From contig CM028129.1 of the NCBI GenBank assembly GCA_016271365.2, forward strand, positions 845,016,001 through 845,080,000: a stretch of 64,000 bases of DNA. Direction: 5' to 3'. Every line of letters starts with the position of its first letter. Positions within the stretch are counted from its first letter, which is position 1. A program made the translations under genes and the position numbers. Under the pieces are notes generated by a model that was given only the letters and a program-made list of their open reading frames with translations, was not told the origin of the DNA and made no database searches. The stretch comes from Neoceratodus forsteri (taxonomy: Eukaryota > Chordata > Ceratodontiformes > Ceratodontidae). This document shows positions 10,085 to 19,299 of this stretch, piece by piece.

Positions 10085-12340
10085 CACAGTACAGATTTTG
10101 AACATGGCCTTTTTGTGACCCCACCTCATGAAAGCATTTGGGACCTCTTGTCATGAACAGTAGCAGTGTGATTTTGTCAATGTGTCCTGAAAACTGACTT
10201 CCAACAGTGACAGTGCCATTCTGCACCACATGTACAAAAACACAGATCGGGCAGGATGTGAAGAATGACAGCTGTACCATCCATAGGGAGGTATGAAGAG
10301 ATGGCAATGTTGAAAATGTGTAGTGGGAATATTAAAAATGATTGCACTTCCAAGCATACGTGGAAACCGTTCAATGCATGCACATAACACAGTCATTTTA
10401 TGGAGTTTCATCACCAGATTTTCAGCATAGGCATTTAAAGACCTGTGGTCATGAACAGTGTCACTGTGATTTTGTTACTGTGTCCTGAACACTGATGTCC
10501 CACAACAACCACGGTATTCTATGCCAGAACTGCAAAAACAAATTTCAACCAGGATATGAAAAATGATAGCTGTCCTGTTCATAAGGAGGTGTGGAAAAAT
10601 GGCAATGTTGAAAATCTGGAATGAAAATATTATAAATGTGCAAAGTTATAAGTGTGCATGGAAACTGCACAACGCACACTTGTAACACAGTCATTTTATG
10701 GACTTTCATCACCAAATGTTTAACATAGGCATTTTAGGACCTCTGCTAATGAACAGTGTCACTGTGATTTTTGTAATGTGTCCTAAACAGTGATTTGCCA
10801 CAGTGACCACGCTATTCTGTGCCGGAAGTGCAAAAACATATTTTGGCCAGGATGTGAAAAATGCCAGCTATACTGTTCATAAGGAGGTGAGGAAAAATGG
10901 CAATGTTGAAAATATGGTGTGAAAATATTGCAAATGTGTGAAGTTACGAGCGTGCGTGGAAATTGCGCAATGCACGCTCATAACAGAGTTAGTTTATGGA
11001 CTTTTGTCACCAAATTTTCAACATAACCATTTTAGGACCTCTGCTAATGAACAGTGTCAGTGTGATTTTCCTAATGTGTCCCGAACATGGATTTCCCACA
11101 ATGACCGTGCTTGTCTGCGCCGGAAGTGCAAAAACACATTTGGGCTGGGATGTGAAAAATGACAGCTGTACTTTTCATAAGGAGGCATGGGCAAATGGCA
11201 GTGTTGGCAATCTGGAGTGAAAATATTGCAAATGTGAGAAGGTATGAGCATGCGTAGAAACTACGCAATGCACGCTCGTAACACAGTCATTTTATGAACT
11301 TTTCTCACCAAATTTTCAAAATAGACATTTTAGGACCTCTGCTAATGAACAGTGTCACTGTGATTTTCTTAATCTGTCCCAAACATTGATTTCGCACACC
11401 AACTGCTCCATTGTGCGCTACATGCACAGAAACACATTTTGGGTGAGATGTGCAAAATTAAAGCTGTACTGCTCATGAGTAGGTGTGGTAAAATGGCATT
11501 GTTGAAATTCTGGACTGCAAATATTAAAAATTCACGCACTTACGAACATGCATAGGAACTGCGCAACGCACACTCGTAAAACAGTCATTTTTAGGAATTT
11601 TTTCACCAAATTTTCAACATAGCCATTTTAAAACCTCTGCTCATGAAAAGTGTTACTGTGATTTTCTTAATCTGTCCCAAACATTGATTTTGCACACCAT
11701 CTGCGCCATTGTGCGCTACATGCGTGGAAACACATTTTGGACGAGATGTGAAAAATGACAGCTGTACTGCTCATAAGTAGGTGTGATAAAATGGCAATGT
11801 TGAAATTAGGGATGCAGTATAGTGCAGTGGTTTAAGGCTCTGAGCTGCAAATTGGAAGACCTGGGTTTGAATCCTACAGCCCCCACTTGCATACAATGAG
11901 ACCCTGAGCAAGTCACTTAACTTTCCTATGCTCCCAGGTTGCACATGTAAACAAGCTTTCAGCTTAGTGTGTCTCACCTGGTTAAACAATTGGAAAAAAA
12001 ATAAAAAATTGTGCGCTACATGCGCGGAAACACATTTTGGGTGAGATGTGAAAAATGACAGCTGTACTGCTCATAAGTAGGTGTGATAAAATGGCAATGT
12101 TGAAAATCTGGAGTGCAAATGTAACAAATTCGCGAACTTATGAGCATGCATAGGAACTGCGCAACGCACGCTCATAAAACAGTCATTTTCATGAATTTTT
12201 TTACCAAATTTGCAACATAGGCTGTTTGAGAGCCCACCTTATGAACTCTGGCACTGTCATTTCATTAATCTGACCCAAAAGGTGATGTCGTGCAGGAACT
12301 GTGAAATCACCCTTCTGGCCCTATTAACGCCATGACAGTG
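10085..12340 (+). repeat. Tandem array of about 298-bp units
   Basis: The anchor AACAGTGTCACTGTGATTTT, preceded by a CATAGGCATTTTAGGACC-like segment, recurs at about 10152, 10452, 10748, 11047, 11345, 11641 and, degenerate, 12239. That gives a period of 296-300 bp and about seven units; the last interval is stretched by a SINE. Each unit carries an imperfect palindrome ACGAGCGTGC...GCACGCTCGT with a CGCA-rich loop. Units differ by roughly 10-20%, with neighbours more alike. No ORF spans units. The same array, with fewer units, is in the inverted copy at 56100-57440. Confidence 0.85.
11708..12105 (+). mobile_element. CORE/MIR-like tRNA-derived SINE (11808-12007) with 98-bp flanking duplication
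   Basis: The SINE starts at 11808. It has an A-box-like TATAGTGCAGTGGTTTAAGG, a B box GGGTTTGAATCC, then a central block CCCTGAGCAAGTCACTTAAC resembling the CORE domain of MIR-type SINEs. It ends in an A-rich tail (AAAAAAAATAAAAAA, to 12007). The 98 bp before it (11708-11805) and after it (12008-12105) are the same sequence with about three mismatches and no indels. The right copy starts exactly at the end of the A tail. The surrounding 298-bp unit is complete only if one of these duplicates is removed, so the duplication is tied to the insertion. Confidence 0.82.
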
Positions 12341-12379
12341 ACAGAATTCATGAGGAGGGGTCCCAAAAACCCCATTTTG

Positions 12380-12660
12380 AAAATTTGGTGCCAAAATTCC
12401 AAAAAATGCCTGAGATATGCAGCAAAGTTGAAAAAACCCTATCTATTACATTATACAGATTACTAGCATTTCCTCAGTTTGCTGTCGGCTTTGAAGAGTG
12501 GAGACGTGTTTCCAGTCCACCGAAGGTCGTCGCGCTGAGCTCCGGAGGTAAGGATGGGGTGAGGGGGTGTGTGGGGAGGCAAGGTGCGCAGTGGGTGGGC
12601 ACGGGTTGTGAAGGGGACTCTGGCAGACCATGAGGGACCAGTTTTTCTTTACAGGAAAAA
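12380..12660 (+). other. Conserved segment with candidate 107-bp intron
   Basis: The segment leads up to CTCCGGAG followed by GTAAGG at 12548; after 107 bp it reads TTTTTCTTTACAG (to 12654). In the inverted copy the same place has CTCCGGAG/GTAAGT and TTTTTTCTTCACAG, 92 bp apart. Splice donor and acceptor consensus are kept while the sequence between has diverged. The upstream reading frame (GFEEWRRV, SSGGK) is shared over about 30 residues, but a 2-bp indel between copies breaks it further upstream, so coding is doubtful. It may be a non-coding exon or chance. I do not recognise any product. Confidence 0.35.
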
Positions 12661-12739
12661 CAAAAAGAAACAGACAATGTGGGATGGTTTCCAATTTTAC
12701 AGGGGCATTTGGCACACTGGGGTGGGCTCCCAGCATGCC

Positions 12740-13030
12740 AGGGGACTCTTTTTGGTGGGGGCCAGCTGAAGCCGACGGGGGAGTCGACACACAAGAAAAT
12801 GGGGGGGGAGAAGCATCATTCCAATGGGGATTGGGCACCCTGTCAGCAGGCAACAAAACTGGGTGGGGTTACATCATGTTGATGGGGATTGGGCTCCCCC
12901 GTCAGCAGACAATGAAAGTGGGTGGGCGGTTACATCTTGCCGATGGGGAGTGAGCTCCCCAGTGAAAATAAACATTGTGGGCACTGAAGCCGGTGGGGAT
13001 TGGGGTTCCCCCCGTCAGCCAACAAACATG
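12740..13030 (+). repeat. GC-rich minisatellite, irregular 60-75-bp period
   Basis: GATGGGGATTGGGC with a following CCCGTCAGCA-type segment repeats at about 12822, 12879, 12940, 12992 and 13048, separated by variable AC/TG-rich stretches. The inverted copy has the same motif as its reverse complement (GGGTGCCCAATCCC at about 55534, 55627 and 55735). The units contain no ORF with known similarity. Confidence 0.65.
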
Positions 13031-13085
13031 CTTGAGGGGCACATGCTGCTGAGGGGGATTGGGCACCCTCTCGGCATGGGAGGCT

Positions 13086-13147
13086 GCCTAATATTGTTTG
13101 TGAACATGGCGGCAAGCTGTCCACCATGTTCACAAACAGTATTAGGC
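13086..13147 (+). repeat. 60-bp near-perfect hairpin
   Basis: GCCTAATATTGTTTGTGAAC at 13086 pairs with GTTCACAAACAGTATTAGGC ending at 13147. The stem is about 26 bp with two mismatches and the loop is short (CGGCAAGCTGT). It sits between the minisatellite and the tail of the large repeat. Confidence 0.85.
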
Positions 13148-13433
13148 TAGCTAACATTCTGCCCTGCAATGACGGGTCGCTTCCTCATTGCAGCACAATG
13201 ACTGATGCTGCAATGATGAGGTGGCCCCTGATTGCTGCGGCAAAAACGTTACAACTTGATGCACTTTTTGGAGACCAGTGTCATCGGCTCACTGTGCCTC
13301 CATTGGTCCACCAGTGCCAAGCCCCCAAATGCAGTGCATCCCTTGGCTGTAACACTGCCGCGCCTCCACAACCCGCTTCTCTCCAAAGTTGTCACATCAT
13401 GTTTCTTGTGCATGTGCAAGCAAACATAAAAAT

Positions 13434-14259
13434 TATATCAAATGGAGGAATTAGACTGAGGAGGGTGACAGCAGGAGGCAGACATGTCTGCTCACTCAAG
13501 TAGCCCTCACGTGACACTTTCTTTACATAACAGCATTTCCCCAGGTTCAAATGGGCTACCAGGGAAACTGTATAAATTTTATGGGAATGTATGCCTAATG
13601 AATTAGTGAATTTATACAATGCTTTTTTAGAAGAAGACAGATTAATAGAATTCATGTCTGAAGGTTTAATGATTTTTTTTTAAATCAGGTACAAAATTGG
13701 ATATACATAACTGGAGACTGATTACTTTATTGAATACAGATTTTAGAATTTTTGCAGAATTACTCAGTAATAGATTAGCTACAGTTTTGGACTCTTTAAT
13801 ATATCCCACACAGTTTTGTACATTACCATGTAGATGTATTACAGATGCATTAATTTTACTATGAGAAATCATGGAAAAAAGGGCACAAAATTAAATAACT
13901 GGATATGTGGTAAGCCTAGACCAGTTGAAAGCTTTTGATAGGGTATCCCATGATTACTTATGGGTATGCTTAATAACATATGGGATCCCGTTGGACTTTA
14001 TATGTTAAATACAGATATGCTATGCTCTGGCTAACGTACGACCATATGAGAATAGATGGGTGGGTAATAGATGTTCTATGGAGGTGGGGGTTTGACAGGG
14101 ATGCCCGTTAAGTTCCCTTCTTTATATTCTTACTCTAGACCCAGTTATATGAATCCTATATGCCTCACTCCTGATTCTGCAGATACAATACGAAAATTTG
14201 TCAGAATTTAAATCTATTGAATATGCAGATGATGTGTGTTTACTGGTGAAAGATAGATT
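13434..14259 (+). mobile_element. Tx1-like LINE copy A, 5' part (RT), 5'-truncated
   Basis: Broken frames give the RT of a Tx1/L1-group LINE: SPGSNGLPGKLYKFYG (about 13540-13585), NWRPITLLNTD-like text (about 13700-13735), VSLDQLKAFDRVSHDYL (13905-13965), QGCPLSSLLYILTLDPV (about 14095-14145) and the catalytic YADD (about 14219-14230). Sequence upstream of 13434 is the large repeat, so ORF1, the endonuclease and the start of RT are missing. At 14259/14260 the gene is interrupted by the Ngaro-type element and resumes at 22854 in mid-codon order (reading R-L-S-G-Q across the gap). Stops and frameshifts are frequent. Confidence 0.82.
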
Positions 14260-14605
14260 GTCCCGGATTCCCCCCTTTTCCCTCACAAAAGACAAAGACC
14301 ATTGTTTGTTGTTGTGCTCAGATTGGCAATTAATTTATTTATGTATCATAATTCCATGTTTCATTTCATCATCTTTTTATTATTATATCTTTCACAATTG
14401 CATTTTATTTCATCCATATATCAATCTCTGATTATCTCTCATTTCTTCCTCATCTCGCTCCCCCCAGGTGAAAACCTGGGTACCTTCTTCTCTTTTTCTG
14501 TTAGGTAACGGTGAGAACCGAGACCGCTTTTCCTCCTTCAGCTTCTTCTTCTTTTCATCCTATTCCTTTTTCTTTCCCCCCTCCCCTCCTTTCCCCCCTT
14601 TTTCT
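14260..14605 (-). repeat. Ngaro split direct repeat, B2
   Basis: This is a copy of 14982-15340 at about 95% identity. It starts GTCCCGGATTCCCCCC at the outer edge of the element and includes GGTGAAAACCTGGGTACC, a short palindromic motif. The outer base 14260 is the element-host junction. Confidence 0.9.
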
Positions 14606-14775
14606 CTCTCTGCCATCCACCTTTGGCAGTCCAATAACCGTCCTCTGCCATACACCTTTGGCAGTCCAATAACAATCCTACAGGACAATTTCTGTCATCC
14701 ACCTCTGACAGACCTTCCATAGATCCCTTTTTGACTGTCTTCCCCATGCTCTATAGCTCAAGGGTGGTGGGAGGG
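14606..14775 (-). repeat. A2-B2 spacer with three covarying 20-nt hairpins
   Basis: Three 20-nt stem-loops occur at 14610-14629, 14645-14664 and 14692-14711. The first two have stem CTGCCA/TGGCAG; the third has CTGTCA/TGACAG, so a C-G pair changed to T-A on both sides. The loop (about TCCACCTT) is nearly constant. The compensatory change suggests a selected RNA or DNA structure near the 3' end of the element transcript. Confidence 0.7.
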
Positions 14776-14981
14776 ATCAAAACTCCAGCAAAAGTGGCTG
14801 AACCACTCCTGTGCTGTCCATTATGCACCTCCTTTAGCTCCTCCCCTTCCTGTTGCCTGCATATTGTTCTGTCTCTCTGTCCCTCCCCTTCCCTTCCCCC
14901 CCCCCGAGCACACCTTCTTCAGGTAAAAGAAAGGGGTGCACCAGGACAACCTGGTCTGCCCTTTAAAGGGCAAACTCCATT
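14776..14981 (-). repeat. Ngaro split direct repeat, A2
   Basis: This copy of the terminal A1 repeat (22645-22853) starts ATCAAAACTCCAGC on the plus strand and ends GGGCAAACTCCATT, directly joined to B1 at 14981/14982. That junction equals the sequence made when the two outer ends (22853 and 14260) are joined in a circle. Confidence 0.9.
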
Positions 14982-15340
14982 GTCCTGGATTCCCCCCTTT
15001 TCCCTCACAAAAGACAGAGACCATTGTTTGTTGTTGTGCTCAGATTGGCAATTAATTTATTTATATATCATAATTCCATGTTTCATTTCATCATCTTTTT
15101 ATTATTATATCTTTCACAATTGCATTTTATTGCATCCATATATCAATCTCTGATTATCGCTCATTTCTTCCTCTTCTCGCTCCCCCCAGGTGAAAACCTG
15201 GGTACCTTCTTCTTCTCCTCTTTTTCTGCTAGGTAACAGTGAGAACCGAGACTGCTTTTCCTCTTTCAGCTTCTTCTTTTCATCCTATTCCTTTTTCTTT
15301 CCCCCATCCCCTCCTTCCCCCTTTTTCCCCATTAGCTGGT
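14982..15340 (-). repeat. Ngaro split direct repeat, B1
   Basis: This is a direct copy of B2. It begins GTCCTGGATTCCCCCC immediately after A2 and ends near 15340, where sequence unique to the element body begins. Confidence 0.9.
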
Positions 15341-15514
15341 TTCCAGCTTGCGTTGGATGACTGGCTTTCCCCTCAGTTTAGGGTATTGTTCCTCTATCCC
15401 TCAGAGGACCTCCTTCCTGGTCCTTCTCCTTTTTTTTTTTTTTTCTTTTTATCTTCCATTATTTGCATGCCTCCTCCATGCTTCTATAAAACCCATCATT
15501 TCTGTATTAAACAT

Positions 15515-16159
15515 GTCTATGGCTAGATCTGACAGATGCACACCATCTGACCTGTAGAAATCCTCTACCCATTCTTCCACACCCCGCAGTATTACGTGTC
15601 CTCCCATTTTCCTTATCAGTGTCCTTACCTTCTCTTCATCTTTCTCCTGGCCCTTTCTACAGCTCTATGGCTGTGCTCATGTCTCCAAACCCTTCTTGGG
15701 ATCATATCCGACCAGGCAAGGCATACCCCAGGCCACCACTGCTGTACTGTCTCTAAGTCCCTTTTACCTGCATGTATGTGTCCACCCATGGCTTACCCCC
15801 AAGGTCGTTACCCCCTAGATGTACAATAATTAGGTCTGGAGTGGGTCACTGCTCCTTCATTTCCTTCAGGGTAGGAAGCAGCTGTGCCCATCTCATCCCC
15901 TGGATGCCGCACCACACCAACCTACATTTTCTCACATCTTGGTACAGCTGTTTTCCCCCAGCCTTTTTCTCAGCTCTCCTTTCTGCCCATTAAATATAAC
16001 AGTGGCCACAGATCCAGACTTCCGTGATCCTCCCTCTTCCTATAGGGTTTAAGCAAAATAAATATCTTATATATGGTCTTAGCTTCCCCTTTCCTATATC
16101 ACCCCTCCATGTTCCCCCCCAATGTGGCTCTGAATCTGTAACAAAACACAGGTGATACG
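15515..16159 (-). pseudogene. Ngaro SGNH hydrolase domain, nucleophile lost
   Basis: Downstream of the recombinase on the minus strand the blocks are VWICGHCYI (nucleophile block, Cys codon TGT at 15999-16001), WAERRAEK, GMRWAQLLPTLKEMKEQ, IIVHLGGNDLG (GND codons at 15804-15812) and DGVHLSD (His codon at 15536-15538). This is the SGNH-hydrolase layout. Hydrolases of this kind are known from vertebrate Ngaro-type elements; their substrate is unknown. The position usually occupied by Ser (GHS) is Cys here. In-frame stops lie at 15990-15992 and before PDLIIVHL, with further breaks between the GND and His blocks. The Cys could be a mutation or, less likely, a functional thiol; the stops argue for decay. 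Confidence 0.75.
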
Positions 16160-17047
16160 TTAGTCTCCATACTGCAGTGCTCGAATGTATCTCTTGTAAC
16201 TGGCAGAGTGCCAGCACCCCATTTCTAACATATTATTCACCATCTCACCTGCTGTTGCCCACTGTGAGGCAGTCCCTATCCGTAGGGAGTGGGATGAGTA
16301 ATTAATTGGATCCTTCCCCAGGAATTGCATGCCTTTTTTGAGCAAGGCCGTGACTTGATAACTTGTGACCTTCCTTCCATCTCTATGTACAAATAATCTC
16401 CCTGTCCCATTCCCATGCTCTTCAGTGAAAGCCCACAAAGCCTTTACAGGGCATACTGCACCATCTACATGATTCTTTAGTGTTACCATGCAACCCTGCC
16501 CCCTTTGATCCGTCTTTGACCTCTTAATCATGATTTATATCTCTTTCATTCCCCAGCTTATGTCTTCCCATTCTAATCCCCCTTCTTTTTCCTTACTGAC
16601 ATGCCCCACCACCTCACTCACTCTCATGGCTTCTGCAAACATTACCACATAAATCATGTGAAATAGCTGGGCCTCGGCTTTCGATCTGCAGATTGCCGGT
16701 AAAACACCTTTTAGTTTGGCAAGCCACTTCTCCCCTATTGGTCTTCTACTATCCATAGTTCTCTGTTTTAACCTACCCCACCCCTGCATCATTCTTCTAA
16801 TGAACATTGATTTTGTTGGGTCCTTCCTCCCTTTTAGGCTGCAAACTACACTAATCTCTGCCAAATAGACCCCCATCAGGGTGTGGGCTGTTCCTCTTTG
16901 CCATTGTTCTACAGTGAACTTCCCTAGCTGTTCTTCTGTGAGTGGCCTACTTACCTCCATGTGGTGTGTTGCCCTGAATGTTTGAAACGCTCGCCAGGCC
17001 CTCTCGTAGGCCCTCAGAGTCTGTGGTGCCCATGAGCTATGAAACAA
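16160..17047 (-). pseudogene. Ngaro tyrosine recombinase, one in-frame stop
   Basis: The N-terminal SAM-like core-binding domain starts at 17047 (SSWAPQTLRAYERAWRAFQ). The catalytic domain has the first Arg in AEAMRVSEVV (about 16640-16610), then KTDQRG and NHVDGAVCPVKAL. HSLRIGTAS (about 16295) supplies the His-x-x-Arg pair, and GCWHSASYKRYIRA (about 16220-16180) has the expected nucleophilic Tyr. A single TAA at 16532-16534 separates two long open halves in one frame, so the protein is otherwise intact over about 295 residues. It would integrate a circular DNA copy by strand exchange, which matches the absence of a target duplication. All catalytic residues that I can identify are present. 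Confidence 0.88.
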
Positions 17048-19210
17048 CAGTTCTGCTCCTTCTTGCCAACATCCCAGATGTTCATTGGTATGGGCTTGTT
17101 TTGCTCCTCTGCTATTGGTGCCAGCCTCCGGAAGTGATCCAGCTGCAGATGGGAAAGGCTGTCAGCCAGGGTATTGTGTACCCTTCTATGTGTTTGGCTC
17201 TGAATGACATGTTCAATTGCAAGGCCCTTAGCACCAAACGTCACAAGACCTGCATGACCATTTCTGACCTGGCTCCCCTGTTGTTTAAAACCTCTACCAC
17301 TGCCTTATTGTCACACCAGAATGTCACCTTCTGATTCCGTAATTCTTCCCCCCAAACCAGAGCGCAGGCCCAAATGGGCATGATCTCCAACAATGTTATA
17401 TCTTTTACCCTACCGTCCCTCACCCAGTCTGTAGCCCATGGCTCTGTGAACCATCTGCCCTTCAGATAGCCCCCCATACCTAGGCCCCTGGCTGTGTCTG
17501 TGTAAAGATCAAGGTCTGTGTTATAAACCCATTCCTCCTGCCAGAAGAAGCAGCCATTAGAGGCGCTGAGGAATTCCTCCCATACCTTAAAATCATCCTT
17601 GACTCCTTTCATCATGTCTACCCAGTGGTGTGGTCTGGTCACCCTGGCTGTAGCTCTTGCTAACCTTTTAGTGAAAACCCTCCCTGGCCCAATAGCCCTG
17701 CATGCGAAGTTCAGGTGTCCCAATACTTGTTGTACCTGTTTTAGTTGTACTCTCCTCATACTGGTATGTATTTGAATCAGCTCCTTCAGTCTCCCCACTT
17801 TTTTGTCCAGCAGCCTAAATATTTCCCCTGGGGCATCTATCTCAATACCCAGAAATTCTAGCACCTTACTGAGCCCTTCCATTTTTTCTGGTGCCAATGG
17901 AACCCCTAATTCTCTGCACAGCTCTTGAAAACTGGCCAACCTTTTCTCTGTCTCTCTTCTCCCACTGCCTATAGATAGGAAATCATCCAGATAGTGAATG
18001 ACTGTTTTGTATCCAGTTCGTACTTGAAATATCCACTGTAAACCTTCTGATTCCGTAATTCTTCCCCCCAAACCAGGGCGCAGGCCCAAATGGGCATGAT
18101 CTCCAACAATGTTATATCTTTTACCTTACTGTCCCTAACCCAGTCTGTAGCCCATGGCTCTGTGAACCATCTGCCCTTCAGATAGCCCCCCATACCTAGG
18201 CCCCCGGCTGTGTCTGTGTAAAGATCAAGATCAAGCTTAATATGTATAGCCTCGAGGAAAGGAGGGAGGGGGACATGATAGAAACTTTCAAGTACCTCAA
18301 GGGAATCAACAAAGTCCAAGAGGGTAGCATCTTTCAAAAAAAGAGGTGTACAAGAACAAGGGAGCACAATTTGAAGATAGAGGGGGGTGGCTCAGAGGTA
18401 ATTTAAGGAAGTATTTTTTCACAGAGAGGGTTGTGGATGCATGGAACGGCCTTCCGGAGGAGGTCGTGGAGTCAAAAACAGTGGTGGAATTCAAGCTTGC
18501 ATGGGACAGTCATAAGGCAATTCTAGGGGGTGGGGGTAGAAAGAAGTAGGCTGCTGGTTAACTAGGATCTGCAGCTTATCCATTAGGTAGGGAAATGGGC
18601 AGACTGGGTGGGCCAAGCGGTCCTTATCTGCCATCAAATTCTATGTTTCTATGTTAAACAGGTGCTGAATGCTTCGAATGTTGCACATGCTATTGAACAT
18701 CCCATGGGCATGGCTTTGTCAAAATAGTACTGTCCACTGATTTTAAACCGCAACAGGTCCCAGTCTTCTCTCCTAACCGGAAGTAACCTGAAAGCAGACT
18801 CTATATCTGTTTTTGCCATCCGTGCATCAGCAGTTGCTCGGATGATCCAGACTGCATCTTCTAATGTGGCATATGTCACTTTACTATATTTTTCTCTGAT
18901 AAAATCATTCACCTAATCCTCTTCCGGAAAGGATAGGTGGTGAATCACTCTGTACTCTCCCTCCTGTTTTTTGGGGACCAAGCCCAATGGAGAAATCCTC
19001 ATATTCTGCAATGGGGGGGTATCATATGGTCCTTCTACTCTCCCTGCTGCTTTTTCCTTCTCTATCTTACGTCTTAACATTTCTTCTCTCCCTTTTACCG
19101 AACCCAGATTTTTCGCCTCTCTCGCTTGCCTTGGGCCCTCACACTGCAATGAAAAACCTGTGCGAAAACCTTTTTCAATCATCTCTGCCACCTATCTATT
19201 CAGGTATCTG
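17014..19210 (-). pseudogene. Ngaro reverse transcriptase and RNase H, interrupted by CR1 insert
   Basis: From about 19191 the reading is MAEMIEKGFRTGF, then ISPLGLVPKK and YRVIHHLSFPEE. A TAG follows near 18911, then AKTDIESAFRLLP and MPMGCSIACATFEAFST ending at the insert (18654). Beyond the insert (below 18042) it continues WIFQVRTGYKTVIHYLDDFLS with the catalytic YLDD at 17982-17993, a thumb and the RNase H domain. RNase H residues are seen in DLYTDTARGLGMGGY (first Asp), TLLEIMPIWACALVWG (Glu), TFWCDNKAVVEVLN (second Asp) and, in another frame, NTLADSLSHLQ (about 17150). Apart from the insert, only a few breaks are visible. The enzyme would copy element RNA and degrade the RNA strand. 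Confidence 0.88.
18042..18654 (+). mobile_element. Chimeric insert: 188-bp Ngaro RNase H copy joined to a CR1 3' end
   Basis: 18042-18229 copies 17326-17513 (RNase H region of the same element, same orientation) with about five to seven mismatches. It runs directly into the last 425 bp of a CR1-like LINE (18230-18654). The CR1 part carries the C-terminal coding end and the TTCTATGTTTCTATG tail and is close to 3385-3792 and 50175-50603. TAAAC flanks the whole insert (18039-18043 and 18655-18659), a 5-bp candidate target duplication. Removing the insert restores the RT reading FEAFST...WIFQV. The join has short microhomology (GATCAAG/ATCAAGC), suggesting a template jump during CR1 reverse transcription. 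Confidence 0.85.
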
Positions 19211-19299
19211 TCCAACCATTCTTTCCATGCCTCTATCCTGATGGGGGTTCTTGCTTCTCTAAATTGCTCCATTGGCTTCTTCCTTTCCCCTCCTCCACA

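Larger units (their letters stand above)
9595..13433 (+). mobile_element. Large tandem-repeat-bearing element, copy 1 (non-autonomous, type unknown)
   Basis: This 3.84-kb block is repeated in inverted orientation at 55237-57924. The two copies share both termini. The outer end begins AACAAGCATTTGTCAATGCC; the inner end reads GCAAGCAAACATAAAAAT. Order inside: 0.5 kb of unique sequence, the 298-bp array (10085-12340), a conserved region with a candidate short intron (12380-12660), a GC-rich minisatellite (about 12740-13030), a 60-bp hairpin (13086-13147) and a tail. GTTTGCTTGC occurs in inverted orientation near each end (about 10 bp). No transposase, RT or recombinase is visible, so it would depend on another element. 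ATA flanks both outer ends (9592-9594 and 57925-57927), too short to be decisive. Satellite-like DNA or a MITE-like element are alternatives. Confidence 0.7.

Noticed and set aside
11815..11890. A free tRNA gene
   Set aside because: A-box and B-box-like segments are present, but the cloverleaf is not conserved and the sequence continues into a CORE-type SINE with an A tail.
14468..14722. A signal-peptide-like Phe/Ser-rich protein in the Ngaro terminal repeats
   Set aside because: It is a T/C-rich repeat read in a chance frame; B1 and B2 differ by indels that break it.
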